From Ramlibacter monticola (GTDB lineage Bacteria > Pseudomonadota > Gammaproteobacteria > Burkholderiales > Burkholderiaceae_C), in NCBI RefSeq assembly GCF_016722785.1, contig NZ_JAEQNE010000003.1, forward strand, positions 580,064-644,063: a stretch of DNA of 64,000 nucleotides, written 5' to 3'. The translations under genes were made by a program, and so were the position numbers. Shown in pieces: positions 1 to 8,786 of the stretch. The notes beneath the pieces are model-generated. The model was not told where the DNA came from, made no database searches, and saw only the letters and a list, made by a program, of their open reading frames with translations. How positions within the stretch are numbered: the first letter of the stretch is position 1; each line of letters begins with the position of its first letter.

Positions 1-808
1 GCAGGTCGTAGGTGATGCTGTCGTAGTAGATGTGGCGCAGGTAGTCGGTGGGCTTGCGCTTCATCTGCCGGCGCGACGGCAGCTCGACCTCGTCGCCCTT
101 CTCGAACCGGCCCACGAGATACGGCAGCGTGCCGCCGCCGTGCGAGGCGATGATCTTCAGGTCCGGGTACTGGTCGAAGAAGCCCTCGAAGATCATGCGC
201 GTGATCGCGAGCGTGGTGTCGAACATGAAGCCGACCGACCAGGAGAGGTCGAACTTGCTCATGTCCATCAGGTCGACGCCGGGCGGGTCCGTCGGGTGCA
301 CCAGCACCGGCAGCTTGCGCTGGTCGATCGCCCGCCAGATGGGCGCGAACATCGGGTCGGTGAGGCTCTTGCCGGCGACGTTGGCCAGCACCATCACGCC
401 GACCGCCCCCTTGGCGCAGGCGCGCTCCAGTTCCTCCACGGCGCGCTGCGGGTACTCCCAGGGCAGCGACGCGAACCAGCGGATGCGGTCCGGGTAGCGC
501 GACTGCGCCTCGGCCACGTTGTCGTTGGCTTCGCGCGCGGCCAGCACGCTGATCTCCTCGCCGCCCCAGTACACGTTGGGGCAGGTCAGCGAGACCACCG
601 AGACGTCGATCTTCGCCTGGTTCATGTGCTCGATACGCAGCTCCCAGTCGAAGTGGCCCTTCTGCGGGATCACCACCGGGGTGTTGCCGCGGAACACCTC
701 GCGCTGGCCGTCGGGGCGCACCTGCACGTTGTAGATGCCGCTCTTTTCCTGCAGCAGTTGCAGCCACTTGTGCGTGAACATGTGGGTATGGACGTCGATG
801 ACGGTCAT
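1..808 (-). CDS. Amidohydrolase family 2 protein (ACMSD-like), C-terminus cut by window edge
   Basis: Metal-dependent hydrolase or decarboxylase of the amidohydrolase-2 family, relatives of which act on aromatic or carboxymuconate intermediates. The N-terminus has the metal-binding HTH motif (MTVIDVHTHMF), and further in come TDPPGVD and the SHGGGTLPYLVGRFE segment typical of the family. The ATG at 808-806 follows a GGAG-type ribosome site. About 269 codons are visible before the gene runs off the left end; full family members are about 330 residues. It diverges from the Bug receptor gene, suggesting shared control and a shared catabolic role. The substrate cannot be inferred. Confidence 0.85.
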   Translation of the reverse strand, partial: MTVIDVHTHMFTHKWLQLLQEKSGIYNVQVRPDGQREVFRGNTPVVIPQKGHFDWELRIEHMNQAKIDVSVVSLTCPNVYWGGEEISVLAAREANDNVAEAQSRYPDRIRWFASLPWEYPQRAVEELERACAKGAVGVMVLANVAGKSLTDPMFAPIWRAIDQRKLPVLVHPTDPPGVDLMDMSKFDLSWSVGFMFDTTLAITRMIFEGFFDQYPDLKIIASHGGGTLPYLVGRFEKGDEVELPSRRQMKRKPTDYLRHIYYDSITYDL

Positions 809-893
809 CGCGGGCTTCTCCTTGCCTGGGGGATGGGGGTGGGGCGCCGCTCCGGGTGCGACCGGATGGGCAGCGGGACGCAGATGCTTTACG

Positions 894-907
894 TTTAATA
901 TATTAAA
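894..907. promoter_or_regulatory. AT-rich 14-bp palindrome, candidate operator
   Basis: TTTAATATATTAAA is a perfect palindrome between the divergent amidohydrolase and Bug genes. It is the only strongly AT-rich patch in this GC-rich intergenic region. AT-rich palindromes of this kind are bound by FCD-type GntR regulators in other bacteria. No such regulator is encoded close by, so the ligand protein is unknown. Confidence 0.5.
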
Positions 908-935
908 TGATTCGCACCCGCTGGAGACTCTTCCC

Positions 936-1904
936 ATGAAACGCCGCCATTTCGCCGCGCTCGCGGCCGCCACCCTCGCCGTCGCCTCGCTCGCCGCGCC
1001 CGCGGCCTTCGCGCAGGAACGCACGACGCGCATCTGGGTCGGCTTCCCGCCCGGCGGCTCGGCCGACGTGATCGCGCGCCTGCTCGCCGACAAGCTGCGC
1101 GTGTCGCTGAACCAGAACGTGATCGTCGAGAACAAGCCGGGCGCCGCCGGCCGCGTGGTGCTGGGCGAACTCAAGCGCGCCGCGCCGGACGGCCAGACGC
1201 TGGTGCTGTCGCCGAGCGGCGCGCTGGTGATCGCGCCCCACCTGTACAGCAACCTGCCCTACGACCCGATCAAGGACTTCACGCCGGTGTCGCGCCTGGT
1301 CACCTTCGATTTCGCGGTGACCACCGGTCCCGGCGCGCCGCAGGGCGACCTGAAGTCGGTGCTGGCGTGGATGAAGGCCAATCCGGCCAAGGCGAGCTAC
1401 GGCACCTCGGGCGCGGGCACGGTGCCGCACTTCGCCGGCCTGCTGCTGTCGCAGGTGGCCGGCGTGCCGATCACGCACATCGCCTACCGCGGCGGCGCGC
1501 CCGCGGCGCAGGACCTGATCGGCGGCCAGATCCCGTTGATGGTGGACACCGCCTCCGAAACCATCGAGCACCACAAGGCCGGCAAGGTGCGGATCCTCGC
1601 GGTGACGGGCGAGCAGCGCAACCGCGCGCTGCCCGACGTGCCGACGCTCAAGGAGATCGGCATCAACACCTCCGCCGATGCCTTCTTTGGCCTCTACGCC
1701 CCCGCCGGGACGCCGGTGGAGGCGGTGAACCGCATCGACCGCGCGGTGGCCGAGGCGCTGAAGGACCCCGTGATCCAGGAGAAGATCTACGGCTTCGGCC
1801 TGGTGCCGAACCACGCGCCGGCCGCGGAACTCGCGGCGATGCAGGCCGCGCACCTGAAGCGCTGGGAGGGGCCGATCAAGGCCTCGGGCTACAAGGCCGA
1901 ATAA
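936..1904 (+). CDS. Bug-family tripartite tricarboxylate transporter substrate-binding protein
   Basis: Periplasmic solute receptor of the Bug (TctC-like) family, which is greatly expanded in Burkholderiales and binds small carboxylates. The chosen ATG gives 322 residues with a Sec signal peptide (MKRRHF then an Ala/Leu-rich core, cleavage near AFAQE at about residue 26). The family signature follows (TRIWVGFPPGGSADVIARLLADKL), then VIVENKPGAAGRV. GGAGA precedes the ATG. No TctA/TctB membrane partners are in the window, which is common for orphan Bug proteins. The ligand may be the substrate of the neighbouring amidohydrolase or of the CoA-transferase pathway (inference). Confidence 0.9.
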   Translation: MKRRHFAALAAATLAVASLAAPAAFAQERTTRIWVGFPPGGSADVIARLLADKLRVSLNQNVIVENKPGAAGRVVLGELKRAAPDGQTLVLSPSGALVIAPHLYSNLPYDPIKDFTPVSRLVTFDFAVTTGPGAPQGDLKSVLAWMKANPAKASYGTSGAGTVPHFAGLLLSQVAGVPITHIAYRGGAPAAQDLIGGQIPLMVDTASETIEHHKAGKVRILAVTGEQRNRALPDVPTLKEIGINTSADAFFGLYAPAGTPVEAVNRIDRAVAEALKDPVIQEKIYGFGLVPNHAPAAELAAMQAAHLKRWEGPIKASGYKAE

Positions 1905-1910
1905 GGCGGC

Positions 1911-2648
1911 TCACACTTTCCCGCTCAGGCTGCGCGCAGCCTCCAGCACCGCCTTGGCCAGCCGCTGGTCGTAGCGGTGCGCCGGCATGGTCAGCGTGAC
2001 CGCGCCGGCGAGGCTGCCGTCCGCCCGGAAGACCGGCGCGGAGATGCCCCCCACCTCCGCGAGGCGGTCGCCCACCGCGGCATGGAAGCCGCGCTCGCGG
2101 ATCTGCGCGTAGAGGCGGCGGTCGCGGGTGCTCGCGTCGTGCTGGCGCGCCGCGTCGAAGGCCATGAGCACGCGGCCGCCGGTGCCGCGGTCCGCCGGCA
2201 GCACGTCGCCGGCCCGGATGTGGTCGCGCACGGGGTGCGGCGAGTCGACCCGGAACAGGCACAGCCGCGCCAGCGAGGGCCCCTGGCCCTGCAGCACGTG
2301 GTAGGCCGCGCTCTCGCCGGTGGCCTGCACCAGCTTCTTCAGCACCGGCAGCACCACCCGGTCCAGGGAAAAGGACGCGGCATAGATGCCGTGCAGCCGC
2401 GCCACCTCCGCGCCCAGGCCGTAGCGGCCGTCTTCCAGCTTCTGCACCATGCCGGCGTGCTCCAGCGAGGCCAGCAGGCGCAGGGCGGTGCTCTTGTAGA
2501 GATCCGTGCGCGCGGCCAGCTCCGCCAGCGAGAGTGCGGTGTCGCCCGAGCGGAAGGCCGCGAGCAGCGTCAGGGCGCGGTCGACGGCGGCGGCGCCGCC
2601 GGGAGCGGAAGCCGGTTCGATCGCAGGGGCGGAGGAGTCTCGGGGCAT
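1911..2648 (-). CDS. IclR-family transcriptional regulator
   Basis: 245-residue regulator. After an Ala-rich N-terminus comes a winged helix-turn-helix (about residues 22-80: ALTLLAAFRSGD, LSLAELAARTDLYKSTALRLLASLE), then the IclR effector domain with GGISAPVFRADGSLAGAVTLTMPA. The ATG at 2648-2646 was chosen because upstream in-frame sequence only reads back through the neighbouring gene. It diverges from the lyase gene, and a 9-bp-arm inverted repeat lies between the two starts, so it probably controls the lyase/CoA-transferase operon and itself. Confidence 0.9.
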   Translation of the reverse strand: MPRDSSAPAIEPASAPGGAAAVDRALTLLAAFRSGDTALSLAELAARTDLYKSTALRLLASLEHAGMVQKLEDGRYGLGAEVARLHGIYAASFSLDRVVLPVLKKLVQATGESAAYHVLQGQGPSLARLCLFRVDSPHPVRDHIRAGDVLPADRGTGGRVLMAFDAARQHDASTRDRRLYAQIRERGFHAAVGDRLAEVGGISAPVFRADGSLAGAVTLTMPAHRYDQRLAKAVLEAARSLSGKV

Positions 2649-2694
2649 GGGTTGACAGCGGCCCGGGGCCGGGCGAGGATGTTCAGGAAGAGAA

Positions 2695-2719
2695 CGCCGT
2701 TCTATGGTACAGAACGGCG
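2695..2719. promoter_or_regulatory. Perfect inverted repeat, candidate IclR operator
   Basis: CGCCGTTCT, seven bases, AGAACGGCG: 9-bp arms with no mismatch. It lies between the divergent IclR and lyase starts. A TTGACA at 2652-2657 with a poor -10 (GAGGAT, 2675-2680) would place the lyase transcription start just upstream of the repeat. IclR-family regulators commonly bind pseudo-palindromes of this size next to their own gene. The early ATG at 2704 lies inside this repeat, which argues for the later lyase start. Confidence 0.7.
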
Positions 2720-2757
2720 ACCCGGCCGGCAAGCCGCCGGCGACCCCCTGGATTTCC

Positions 2758-3687
2758 ATGACCCCCGATGTCCTGATCAGCGAAGTGGGCCCGCGCGACG
2801 GCCTGCAATCCGTGGCCGCCACCATGTCCACCGAACACAAGAAGCGCTGGCTCACGGCCCTGCATGCGGCCGGCTTGCGCGAGATCGAAGTCGCTTCCTT
2901 CGTGCCCGCGAAGCTGCTGCCGCAGATGGCCGATGCGGCCGAAGTGGTGGCCTTCGCCCGCACGCTCCCGGGCCTCACCGTGATGGCACTGGTGCCGAAC
3001 GTGCGCGGCGCCGAGGCCGCGCTGGAGGCGGGCGCGCACAAGCTCACGATCCCGCTGTCGGCGAGCGCGGCGCACTCGCTCGCGAATGTGCGCAAGACGC
3101 GCGAGGAGATGGTGGAGGAGGTGCGCCGCATCGTCGAACTGCGCGACGCGACCGCGCCTGGCGTGCAGGTGGAGGCCAACATCTCCACGGCCTTCGGCTG
3201 CACGCTGCAGGGCGAGGTCGCGGAGGACGACGTGCTGCGGCTCGCGGCCGCCGCCATCGAAGCGGGCGCCGACGAATCCGGCCTGTCGGACACCACCGGC
3301 ATGGCCAACCCGGCGCAGGTGCGGCGCCTCTTCCGGCGCATGTTCGCCGAGGTCGGCGACCGGACCGGCGCCGCCCACCTGCACAACACCCGCGGCCTCG
3401 GCCTGGCCAACTGCCTCGCGGCCCACGACGTCGGCGTGCGCACCTTCGACAGCTCGCTCGGCGGCCTGGGCGGCTGCCCCTACGCGCCCGGCGCCTCCGG
3501 CAACGTGGTGACGGAGGACCTGGTCTTCATGTTCGAGGCCATGGGCGTGCGCACCGGCGTGAACCTGGAGAAGCTGATCGCGGCGCGTACTCCGTTGGCC
3601 GAGGGCCTGCCGGGCGAGCCGCTCTACGGCATGACCCCGGAAGCGGGCCTGCCCAAGGGCTTCGCGCGGGAGGTGGCGCATGGCTGA
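2758..3687 (+). CDS. Hydroxymethylglutaryl-CoA lyase family protein (possibly citramalyl-CoA lyase)
   Basis: HMGL-like TIM-barrel lyase that cleaves 3-hydroxy-acyl-CoA thioesters to acetyl-CoA and a keto product. Visible are the N-terminal metal/catalytic motif EVGPRDGLQ, HLHNTRGLGLANC, and the C-terminal signature SSLGGLGGCPYAPGASGNVVTEDL with the catalytic Cys. The ATG at 2758 gives 309 residues; an in-frame ATG at 2704 would add 18 residues but lies inside the putative operator. It overlaps the CoA-transferase gene by 8 bases. Pairing with a CaiB-type transferase fits either HMG-CoA cleavage or dicarboxylate (citramalate/itaconate-type) degradation; the sequence cannot decide. Confidence 0.85.
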   Translation: MTPDVLISEVGPRDGLQSVAATMSTEHKKRWLTALHAAGLREIEVASFVPAKLLPQMADAAEVVAFARTLPGLTVMALVPNVRGAEAALEAGAHKLTIPLSASAAHSLANVRKTREEMVEEVRRIVELRDATAPGVQVEANISTAFGCTLQGEVAEDDVLRLAAAAIEAGADESGLSDTTGMANPAQVRRLFRRMFAEVGDRTGAAHLHNTRGLGLANCLAAHDVGVRTFDSSLGGLGGCPYAPGASGNVVTEDLVFMFEAMGVRTGVNLEKLIAARTPLAEGLPGEPLYGMTPEAGLPKGFAREVAHG

Positions 3688-4864
3688 AACCACGCTGCCT
3701 TATGAAGGCATCCGCGTCGTCGAATTCACCCACATGGTGATGGGGCCCACCTGCGGCATGGTGCTGGCCGACCTCGGCGCCGAAGTGATCAAGGTGGAGC
3801 CGCCGCAGGGCGACAACACGCGCCGGCTGCTCGGCTCCGGCGCCGGCTTCTATCCGCTGTTCAACCGCAACAAGAAGAGCATCGCGCTGGACCTGCAGAC
3901 GCCGGAGGGCAGGGAGGCGGCGCTGAAACTCATCGCCACCGCCGACATCGTCAGCGAGAACTTCAAGCCCGGCACCATGAGAAAGCTGGGGTTCGACTAC
4001 CAGACCCTGTCGAAGCTGAACCCGCGCCTCATCTGCGTCAGCCACAAGGGCTTCCTGCCCGGCCCCTACGACCACCGCACGGCGCTCGACGAAGTGGTGC
4101 AGATGATGGGCGGCCTCGCCTACATGACCGGCCGCCCGGGCGATCCGCTGCGCGCCGGCACCAGCGTCAACGACATCATGGGCGGCATGTTCGGCGCCAT
4201 CGGCGCGATGGCGGCCCTGGCCCAGCGCGAGAAGACCGGCCGCGGCCAGGAGGTGCAGAGCGCGCTGTTCGAGAACAACGTGTTCCTGGTGGCGCAGCAC
4301 ATGATGCAGTTCGCCGTCACGGGCAAGCCGGCGGCGCCGATGCCCTCGCGCATCTCGGCCTGGGCGGTGTACGACGTGTTCACCGTGCGCGACGGCGACC
4401 AGATCTTCTTGGCCGCCGTCAGCGACACCCAGTGGAAGATCTTCTGCGAGGCCTTCGGCTACGCCGACCTGTACGCCGACGAACGCCTGAAGACCAACAA
4501 CGACCGCGTGCGCGCCCGCGAGTGGCTGATCCCGACGCTGCGCGAGCGGCTGGCCAGCCACAGCGCCGCCGAACTGAGCGCGATCTTCGAGCGCAGCGGG
4601 CTGCCCTTCGCGCCCATCACGAAGCCGCAGGACCTGTTCGAAGATCCGCACCTCCGTGCCACCGGCGGGCTTGCCCCGCTGGAACTGCCCGACGGCCGCC
4701 AGACCCGCGTGCCCCTGCTGCCCTTCACGGTGGACGGCCACCGCCCCGGGCTGCGCCTGCAGCCGCCGAAGTTCAACGAGCACGGCCCCGCGCTGCTGCG
4801 CGAGCTGGGCTACGGCGAGGAGGAGATCGCGCGATTGACCCCCCAGGCCACCGGGAACGATTGA
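3680..4864 (+). CDS. CaiB/BaiF (family III) CoA-transferase
   Basis: 394-residue family III CoA-transferase, which moves CoA between carboxylic acids through an aspartyl-CoA intermediate. It starts with the family opening (IRVVEFTHMVMGPTCGMVLADLGAEVIKVEPP, residues 11-42) and has the likely catalytic Asp165 in TSVNDIMGGM. The length is normal for the family. It is translationally coupled to the preceding lyase by an 8-base overlap, so the transferase probably activates the acid that the lyase then cleaves. Confidence 0.9.
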   Translation: MAETTLPYEGIRVVEFTHMVMGPTCGMVLADLGAEVIKVEPPQGDNTRRLLGSGAGFYPLFNRNKKSIALDLQTPEGREAALKLIATADIVSENFKPGTMRKLGFDYQTLSKLNPRLICVSHKGFLPGPYDHRTALDEVVQMMGGLAYMTGRPGDPLRAGTSVNDIMGGMFGAIGAMAALAQREKTGRGQEVQSALFENNVFLVAQHMMQFAVTGKPAAPMPSRISAWAVYDVFTVRDGDQIFLAAVSDTQWKIFCEAFGYADLYADERLKTNNDRVRAREWLIPTLRERLASHSAAELSAIFERSGLPFAPITKPQDLFEDPHLRATGGLAPLELPDGRQTRVPLLPFTVDGHRPGLRLQPPKFNEHGPALLRELGYGEEEIARLTPQATGND

Positions 4865-4977
4865 ATTCAATTTCCTCGCCGCTGCCCTCGCCACGGCGAA
4901 GGAAGCGCGCGAGTTTCGGGGTAATCCGCCGAATCCGAGCGCTGATTCGTGACCGGCGCGGCCATAATCCGCGCTGC

Positions 4978-5910
4978 ATGGACAAGCTCAAGCAGCTCGA
5001 ATCCTTCGTGTCCGTGGCCACGCGCGGCAGCCTGACGGCCGCGGCCCGGGCCGAAGGCGTGGCGCCAGCCATCATGGGCCGGCGCCTCGATGCGCTGGAA
5101 GAGCGGCTGGGCGTCAAGCTGCTGGTGCGCACCACGCGCCGCATCACGCTGACGCACGAAGGCAGCGCCTTCCTGGAGGACTGCCAGCGCCTGCTGGCCG
5201 ACATCGCCAACGCGGAGGCGAGCGTCAGCGCCGGCGGCGTCAAGGCGAGCGGGCACCTGCGCGTCACCGCGCCGGCGGGCTTCGGCCGCCGCCATGTCGC
5301 CCCGCTGGTGCCCCGCTTCCGCGAACTGCATACCGACGTGACCGTGTCGCTGAACCTGAGCGACCGCGTGGTGGACGTGGCCGGCGAGGGCTTCGACTGC
5401 GCGGTGCGGGTGGGCGACTTCCCGGACTCTTCGCTGGTGGGGGTGCGCCTTGCCGACAACCGGCGCCTTTGCGTCGCCACGCCGGCCTACCTGCGCCGGC
5501 ATGGCACCCCCGAGCATCCCAGCGACCTGGCGCGCTTCGATTGCCTGACGCTCTCCAGCGATGCCTCGCAGACGCGCGGCTGGGCCTTCATGGTGCCGGG
5601 GCGCAACGGCGAGGGCGAGATCCTGCACATCAAGCCCCTCGGCCCCCTCGACTGCTCCGACGGCCAGGTGCTGCACGACTGGTGCCTGCAGGGCTTCGGC
5701 ATCGCCTGGCGCAGCACCTGGGAGGTGGAGCAGGAGATCGCGGAAGGGCGCCTGGCCGAGGTGCTCGCCCCGTTCGCCGCGCCGCCCAACGGGATCTACG
5801 CCGTCTTCCCGCAGCGCAAGCACCTGCCCCTGCGGGTGCGGCTGTGGATCGATTTCCTCAAGCACCACTACGCCCAGCCGCGCTTCTGGATGGCGGGCGC
5901 CACCTCATGA
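4978..5910 (+). CDS. LysR-family transcriptional regulator
   Basis: 310-residue LTTR. The N-terminal winged HTH (residues 1-60: MDKLKQLESFVSVATRGSLTAAARAEGVAPAIMGRRLDALEERLGVKLLVRTTRR) is followed by a periplasmic-binding-like effector domain (GHLRVTAPAGFGRRH onward). A -10-like CATAAT at 4963-4968 sits 9 bases before the ATG, so the mRNA leader would be very short. It follows the CoA-transferase on the same strand after 113 bases. Its target is unknown; the downstream membrane gene overlaps it by 4 bases. Confidence 0.9.
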   Translation: MDKLKQLESFVSVATRGSLTAAARAEGVAPAIMGRRLDALEERLGVKLLVRTTRRITLTHEGSAFLEDCQRLLADIANAEASVSAGGVKASGHLRVTAPAGFGRRHVAPLVPRFRELHTDVTVSLNLSDRVVDVAGEGFDCAVRVGDFPDSSLVGVRLADNRRLCVATPAYLRRHGTPEHPSDLARFDCLTLSSDASQTRGWAFMVPGRNGEGEILHIKPLGPLDCSDGQVLHDWCLQGFGIAWRSTWEVEQEIAEGRLAEVLAPFAAPPNGIYAVFPQRKHLPLRVRLWIDFLKHHYAQPRFWMAGATS

Positions 5911-6353
5911 TCCTCGAATCCATCCTCGCCTTCCTGCACCTGTCCGCGATCTTCGCCCTGATCGTCTTCGCCACCAGCGAGGCGGCGCTGTGCCGCACGG
6001 AGTGGATCAACGCGCGGGTCGTCGAGCGGCTGGTGCGGGTGGACCGCATCTACTGGGTCGCGCTGCTCGCGGTGGTGCTCACCGGGCTGGCGCGGGCCGC
6101 CTGGGGCATCAAGGGCGCGGGCTGGTACTGGACCAACTGGCTGCTGCACCTGAAGCTCACGGCGACGGTGGTCCTCCTCGCGCTGTCGCTGCGCCCGACG
6201 CTGCGGTTCCGCCGCTGGCGGGCGGCCCTGCCGGCCCTGCCGACGGAAGGCGAGGTCACGCAGGTGCGGCGGATGGTCATGGTCAGCACGCACATCGTGC
6301 CGCTGATCCCGCTGGCGGCGGTGTTCCTGGCCCGGGGCTTCGGCGGCAGGTAG
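5907..6353 (+). CDS. DUF2214 family integral membrane protein
   Basis: 148-residue protein with about four transmembrane segments (ILAFLHLSAIFALIVFATSEAAL; IYWVALLAVVLTGLARAAWG; LKLTATVVLLALSL; THIVPLIPLAAVFLARG). The layout and the RVDRIYW...GLARA...GAGWYWTNWLLHLKL pattern match DUF2214 proteins, which have no known function. The start overlaps the LysR stop (ATGA), indicating coupling. Confidence 0.75.
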   Translation: MILESILAFLHLSAIFALIVFATSEAALCRTEWINARVVERLVRVDRIYWVALLAVVLTGLARAAWGIKGAGWYWTNWLLHLKLTATVVLLALSLRPTLRFRRWRAALPALPTEGEVTQVRRMVMVSTHIVPLIPLAAVFLARGFGGR

Positions 6354-6394
6354 CCGCTCACAGGTGGGTTACACCCCCCTCGTAAAATCCCCCG

Positions 6395-8068
6395 ATGCTC
6401 CAAGCGAAACAAGAACTGCTCGCCGCCCTCGCGGCCGGGCTGGAACAGCTGTCGCCGGGTGCCGGCGAGAAGGCTGCGTTCGAAAGCCCCAAGGTCGCCG
6501 CCCACGGCGACTTCGCCGTCACCGCCGCGATGCAGCTCGCCAAGCCCCTCAAGCGCAACCCGCGCCAGGTGGCCGAAGCCCTGCGTGAAAGCCTGCTGGC
6601 CGCGCCCGCGTTCCAGCAATGGGCCGAAGCGGTCGAGATCGCCGGCCCGGGCTTCCTCAACGTCCGCCTCAAGGCGGCCGCCAAGCAGCAGGTCGTGCGC
6701 GAGGTGCTCGCCGCCGCCGGCGGCTTCGGCCAGCAGCCGCTGCACGGCCGCCGCGTCCTGGTCGAATTCGTCTCGGCCAATCCCACGGGGCCGCTGCACG
6801 TCGGCCACGGCCGCCAGGGCGCGCTGGGCGACGCGATCTGCAACCTCTACGCCACCCAGGGCTGGAACGTCCACCGCGAGTTCTATTACAACGACGCGGG
6901 GGTGCAGATCCAGACCCTGGCCACCAGCGTGCAACTGCGCGCCCGCGGCCTCAAGCCGGGCGATGCCGGCTGGCCCGAGGCCGCCTACAACGGCGACTAC
7001 ATCCAGGACATCGCCGACGACTTCCTGGCGAAGAAGACGGTCCGGTCGGACGACCGCGAGTACACGGCCAGCGGCGATGCCGAGGATCTGGACGGCATCC
7101 GCCAGTTCGCCGTGGCCTACCTGCGCCACGAACAGGACCTGGACCTGCAGGCCTTCGCCGTGCGCTTCGACCAGTACTACCTCGAGTCCAGCCTCTACAC
7201 CAGCGGCAAGGTCGACACGGTGGTGCAGCGCCTGCGCGACAACGGCAAGACCTACGAGCACGAAGGCGCGCTGTGGCTCAAGTCGACCGAGTACGGCGAC
7301 GACAAGGACCGCGTCATGCGCAAGGGCGACGGCACCTACACCTACTTCGTGCCGGACGTCGCGTACCACATCACCAAGTGGGAGCGCGGCTTCACCAAGG
7401 TCGTGAACATCCAGGGCACCGACCACCACGGGACCATCGCGCGCGTGCGCGCCGGCCTGCAGGCCGCCGGCGTCGGCGTGCCCGAGGGCTACCCCGACTA
7501 CGTGCTGCACACCATGGTGCGCGTGATGCGCGGCGGCCAGGAGGTCAAGATCTCCAAGCGGGCCGGCAGCTACGTGACCCTGCGCGACCTGATCGAGTGG
7601 ACCAGCAAGGACGCGGTGCGCTTCTTCCTGCTGTCGCGAAAGCCCGACACCGAATACGTGTTCGACGTCGACCTGGCACTGGCGCAGAACAACGACAACC
7701 CCGTGTATTACGTCCAGTATGCGCACGCGCGCATCTGCTCCGTCCTGGCCGCCTGGGGCGGCGACGCGGCGACGCTGCCGGGCGCCGACCTGTCCTCGCT
7801 GGAGCACCCGGCCGCGTTGAACCTGATGCTGCAGCTGGCACGCTACCCCGACGTGCTGGCCGCCGCGGCCGCGGATTTCGCGCCGCACGACATCACCTTC
7901 TACCTGCGCGAGCTGGCCGCGGCCTACCACAGCTACTACGACAGCGAACGGATCCTGGTGGACGACGAAACCCTGAAGCGGGCGCGGCTGGCCCTCGTGG
8001 CCGCGGTCGCGCAGGTATTGCACAATGGACTGGCTGTGCTGGGGGTGAGTGCCCCCCACAAGATGTGA
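6395..8068 (+). CDS. argS: Arginyl-tRNA synthetase
   Basis: 557-residue class I synthetase charging tRNA-Arg. It has an N-terminal Add-1 type domain (1-110), the HIGH-type motif as HVGH in [19 protein letters not shown], the KMSK-type motif as KISKRAGSY, and the C-terminal DALR anticodon-binding domain ([13 protein letters not shown] onward). A -10-like TAAAAT at 6383-6388 ends 6 bases before the ATG, so the transcript is probably leaderless. The downstream SPOR gene begins 2 bases after the stop. Confidence 0.97.
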   Translation: MLQAKQELLAALAAGLEQLSPGAGEKAAFESPKVAAHGDFAVTAAMQLAKPLKRNPRQVAEALRESLLAAPAFQQWAEAVEIAGPGFLNVRLKAAAKQQVVREVLAAAGGFGQQPLHGRRVLVEFVSANPTGPLHVGHGRQGALGDAICNLYATQGWNVHREFYYNDAGVQIQTLATSVQLRARGLKPGDAGWPEAAYNGDYIQDIADDFLAKKTVRSDDREYTASGDAEDLDGIRQFAVAYLRHEQDLDLQAFAVRFDQYYLESSLYTSGKVDTVVQRLRDNGKTYEHEGALWLKSTEYGDDKDRVMRKGDGTYTYFVPDVAYHITKWERGFTKVVNIQGTDHHGTIARVRAGLQAAGVGVPEGYPDYVLHTMVRVMRGGQEVKISKRAGSYVTLRDLIEWTSKDAVRFFLLSRKPDTEYVFDVDLALAQNNDNPVYYVQYAHARICSVLAAWGGDAATLPGADLSSLEHPAALNLMLQLARYPDVLAAAAADFAPHDITFYLRELAAAYHSYYDSERILVDDETLKRARLALVAAVAQVLHNGLAVLGVSAPHKM

Positions 8069-8070
8069 GC

Positions 8071-8727
8071 ATGAAACAGAAGCAAAGCGGCAACGTTTTC
8101 GTCGGAATCATCATCGGCGTGGTCCTGGGGCTCGCCGCCGCCCTCGCGGTGGCGGTGTACGTCACCAAGGTCCCGGTCCCCTTCCTGAACAAGGGCCCCA
8201 GCCGCTCGGCGGAGCAGGATGCCGCCGAGTCCCGCAAGAACCAGAACTGGGATCCGAACGCGCCCCTGTACGGCAAGAACCCGGCCAAGCCGCTGCCGCC
8301 CGCGCCGGGCGTGGCGGCCTCCGCGCCGGCCGCGCCCGCCGCGCAGGCGCCCAAGCCGGCCGAGACGAAGGAAGCGGAAAGGCCGAAGGAGAAGGACAAG
8401 GAGCCCGTGCCGCCCGCGGTGGCCGGCCGTCCGGCCCCGGCCGACCCGCTGGGCGAGCTCGCTGCCGCGCGGGCCGGCGGCGGCAGCGATCCCTTCCTCT
8501 ATTTCGTGCAGGCCGGTGCCTTCCGCACGCCGGAGGACGCCGAGGCGCAGCGCGCCAAGCTGTCCCTCATGGGCATCGAGGCCAAGGTCACGGAGCGCGA
8601 GCAGTCCGGCCGGCAGGTCTTCCGGGTGCGCGTCGGCCCCTTCAGCAGCAAGGACGACGCCGACCGCCAGAAGGAAAAGCTGGACGCCGGCGGCTTCGAA
8701 ACCGCGCTGGTGCGCGTGCAGCGCTGA
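8071..8727 (+). CDS. SPOR-domain membrane protein (FtsN-like)
   Basis: 218-residue bitopic protein. A short cytoplasmic N-terminus is followed by one transmembrane helix (about residues 9-32, VFVGIIIGVVLGLAAALAVAVYV). Next is a Pro/Ala/Lys-rich linker, and then a C-terminal SPOR domain (about 140-218: LYFVQAGAFRTPEDAEAQRAKL ... RVRVGPFSSKDDADRQKEKL) that binds denuded septal peptidoglycan. The gene starts 2 bases after argS, a common pairing in betaproteobacteria. It resembles FtsN in layout, but the identity is not certain. Confidence 0.85.
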   Translation: MKQKQSGNVFVGIIIGVVLGLAAALAVAVYVTKVPVPFLNKGPSRSAEQDAAESRKNQNWDPNAPLYGKNPAKPLPPAPGVAASAPAAPAAQAPKPAETKEAERPKEKDKEPVPPAVAGRPAPADPLGELAAARAGGGSDPFLYFVQAGAFRTPEDAEAQRAKLSLMGIEAKVTEREQSGRQVFRVRVGPFSSKDDADRQKEKLDAGGFETALVRVQR

Positions 8728-8786
8728 GCGGCCGCGGAACCAAGCCCGCGCGCGCCGCTCACAGGGAGTTCAAGGAGTCACAAGCA

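Noticed and set aside
2704..2757. Upstream in-frame ATG of the lyase gene
   Set aside because: It lies inside the probable IclR operator, and the added residues do not match family N-termini.
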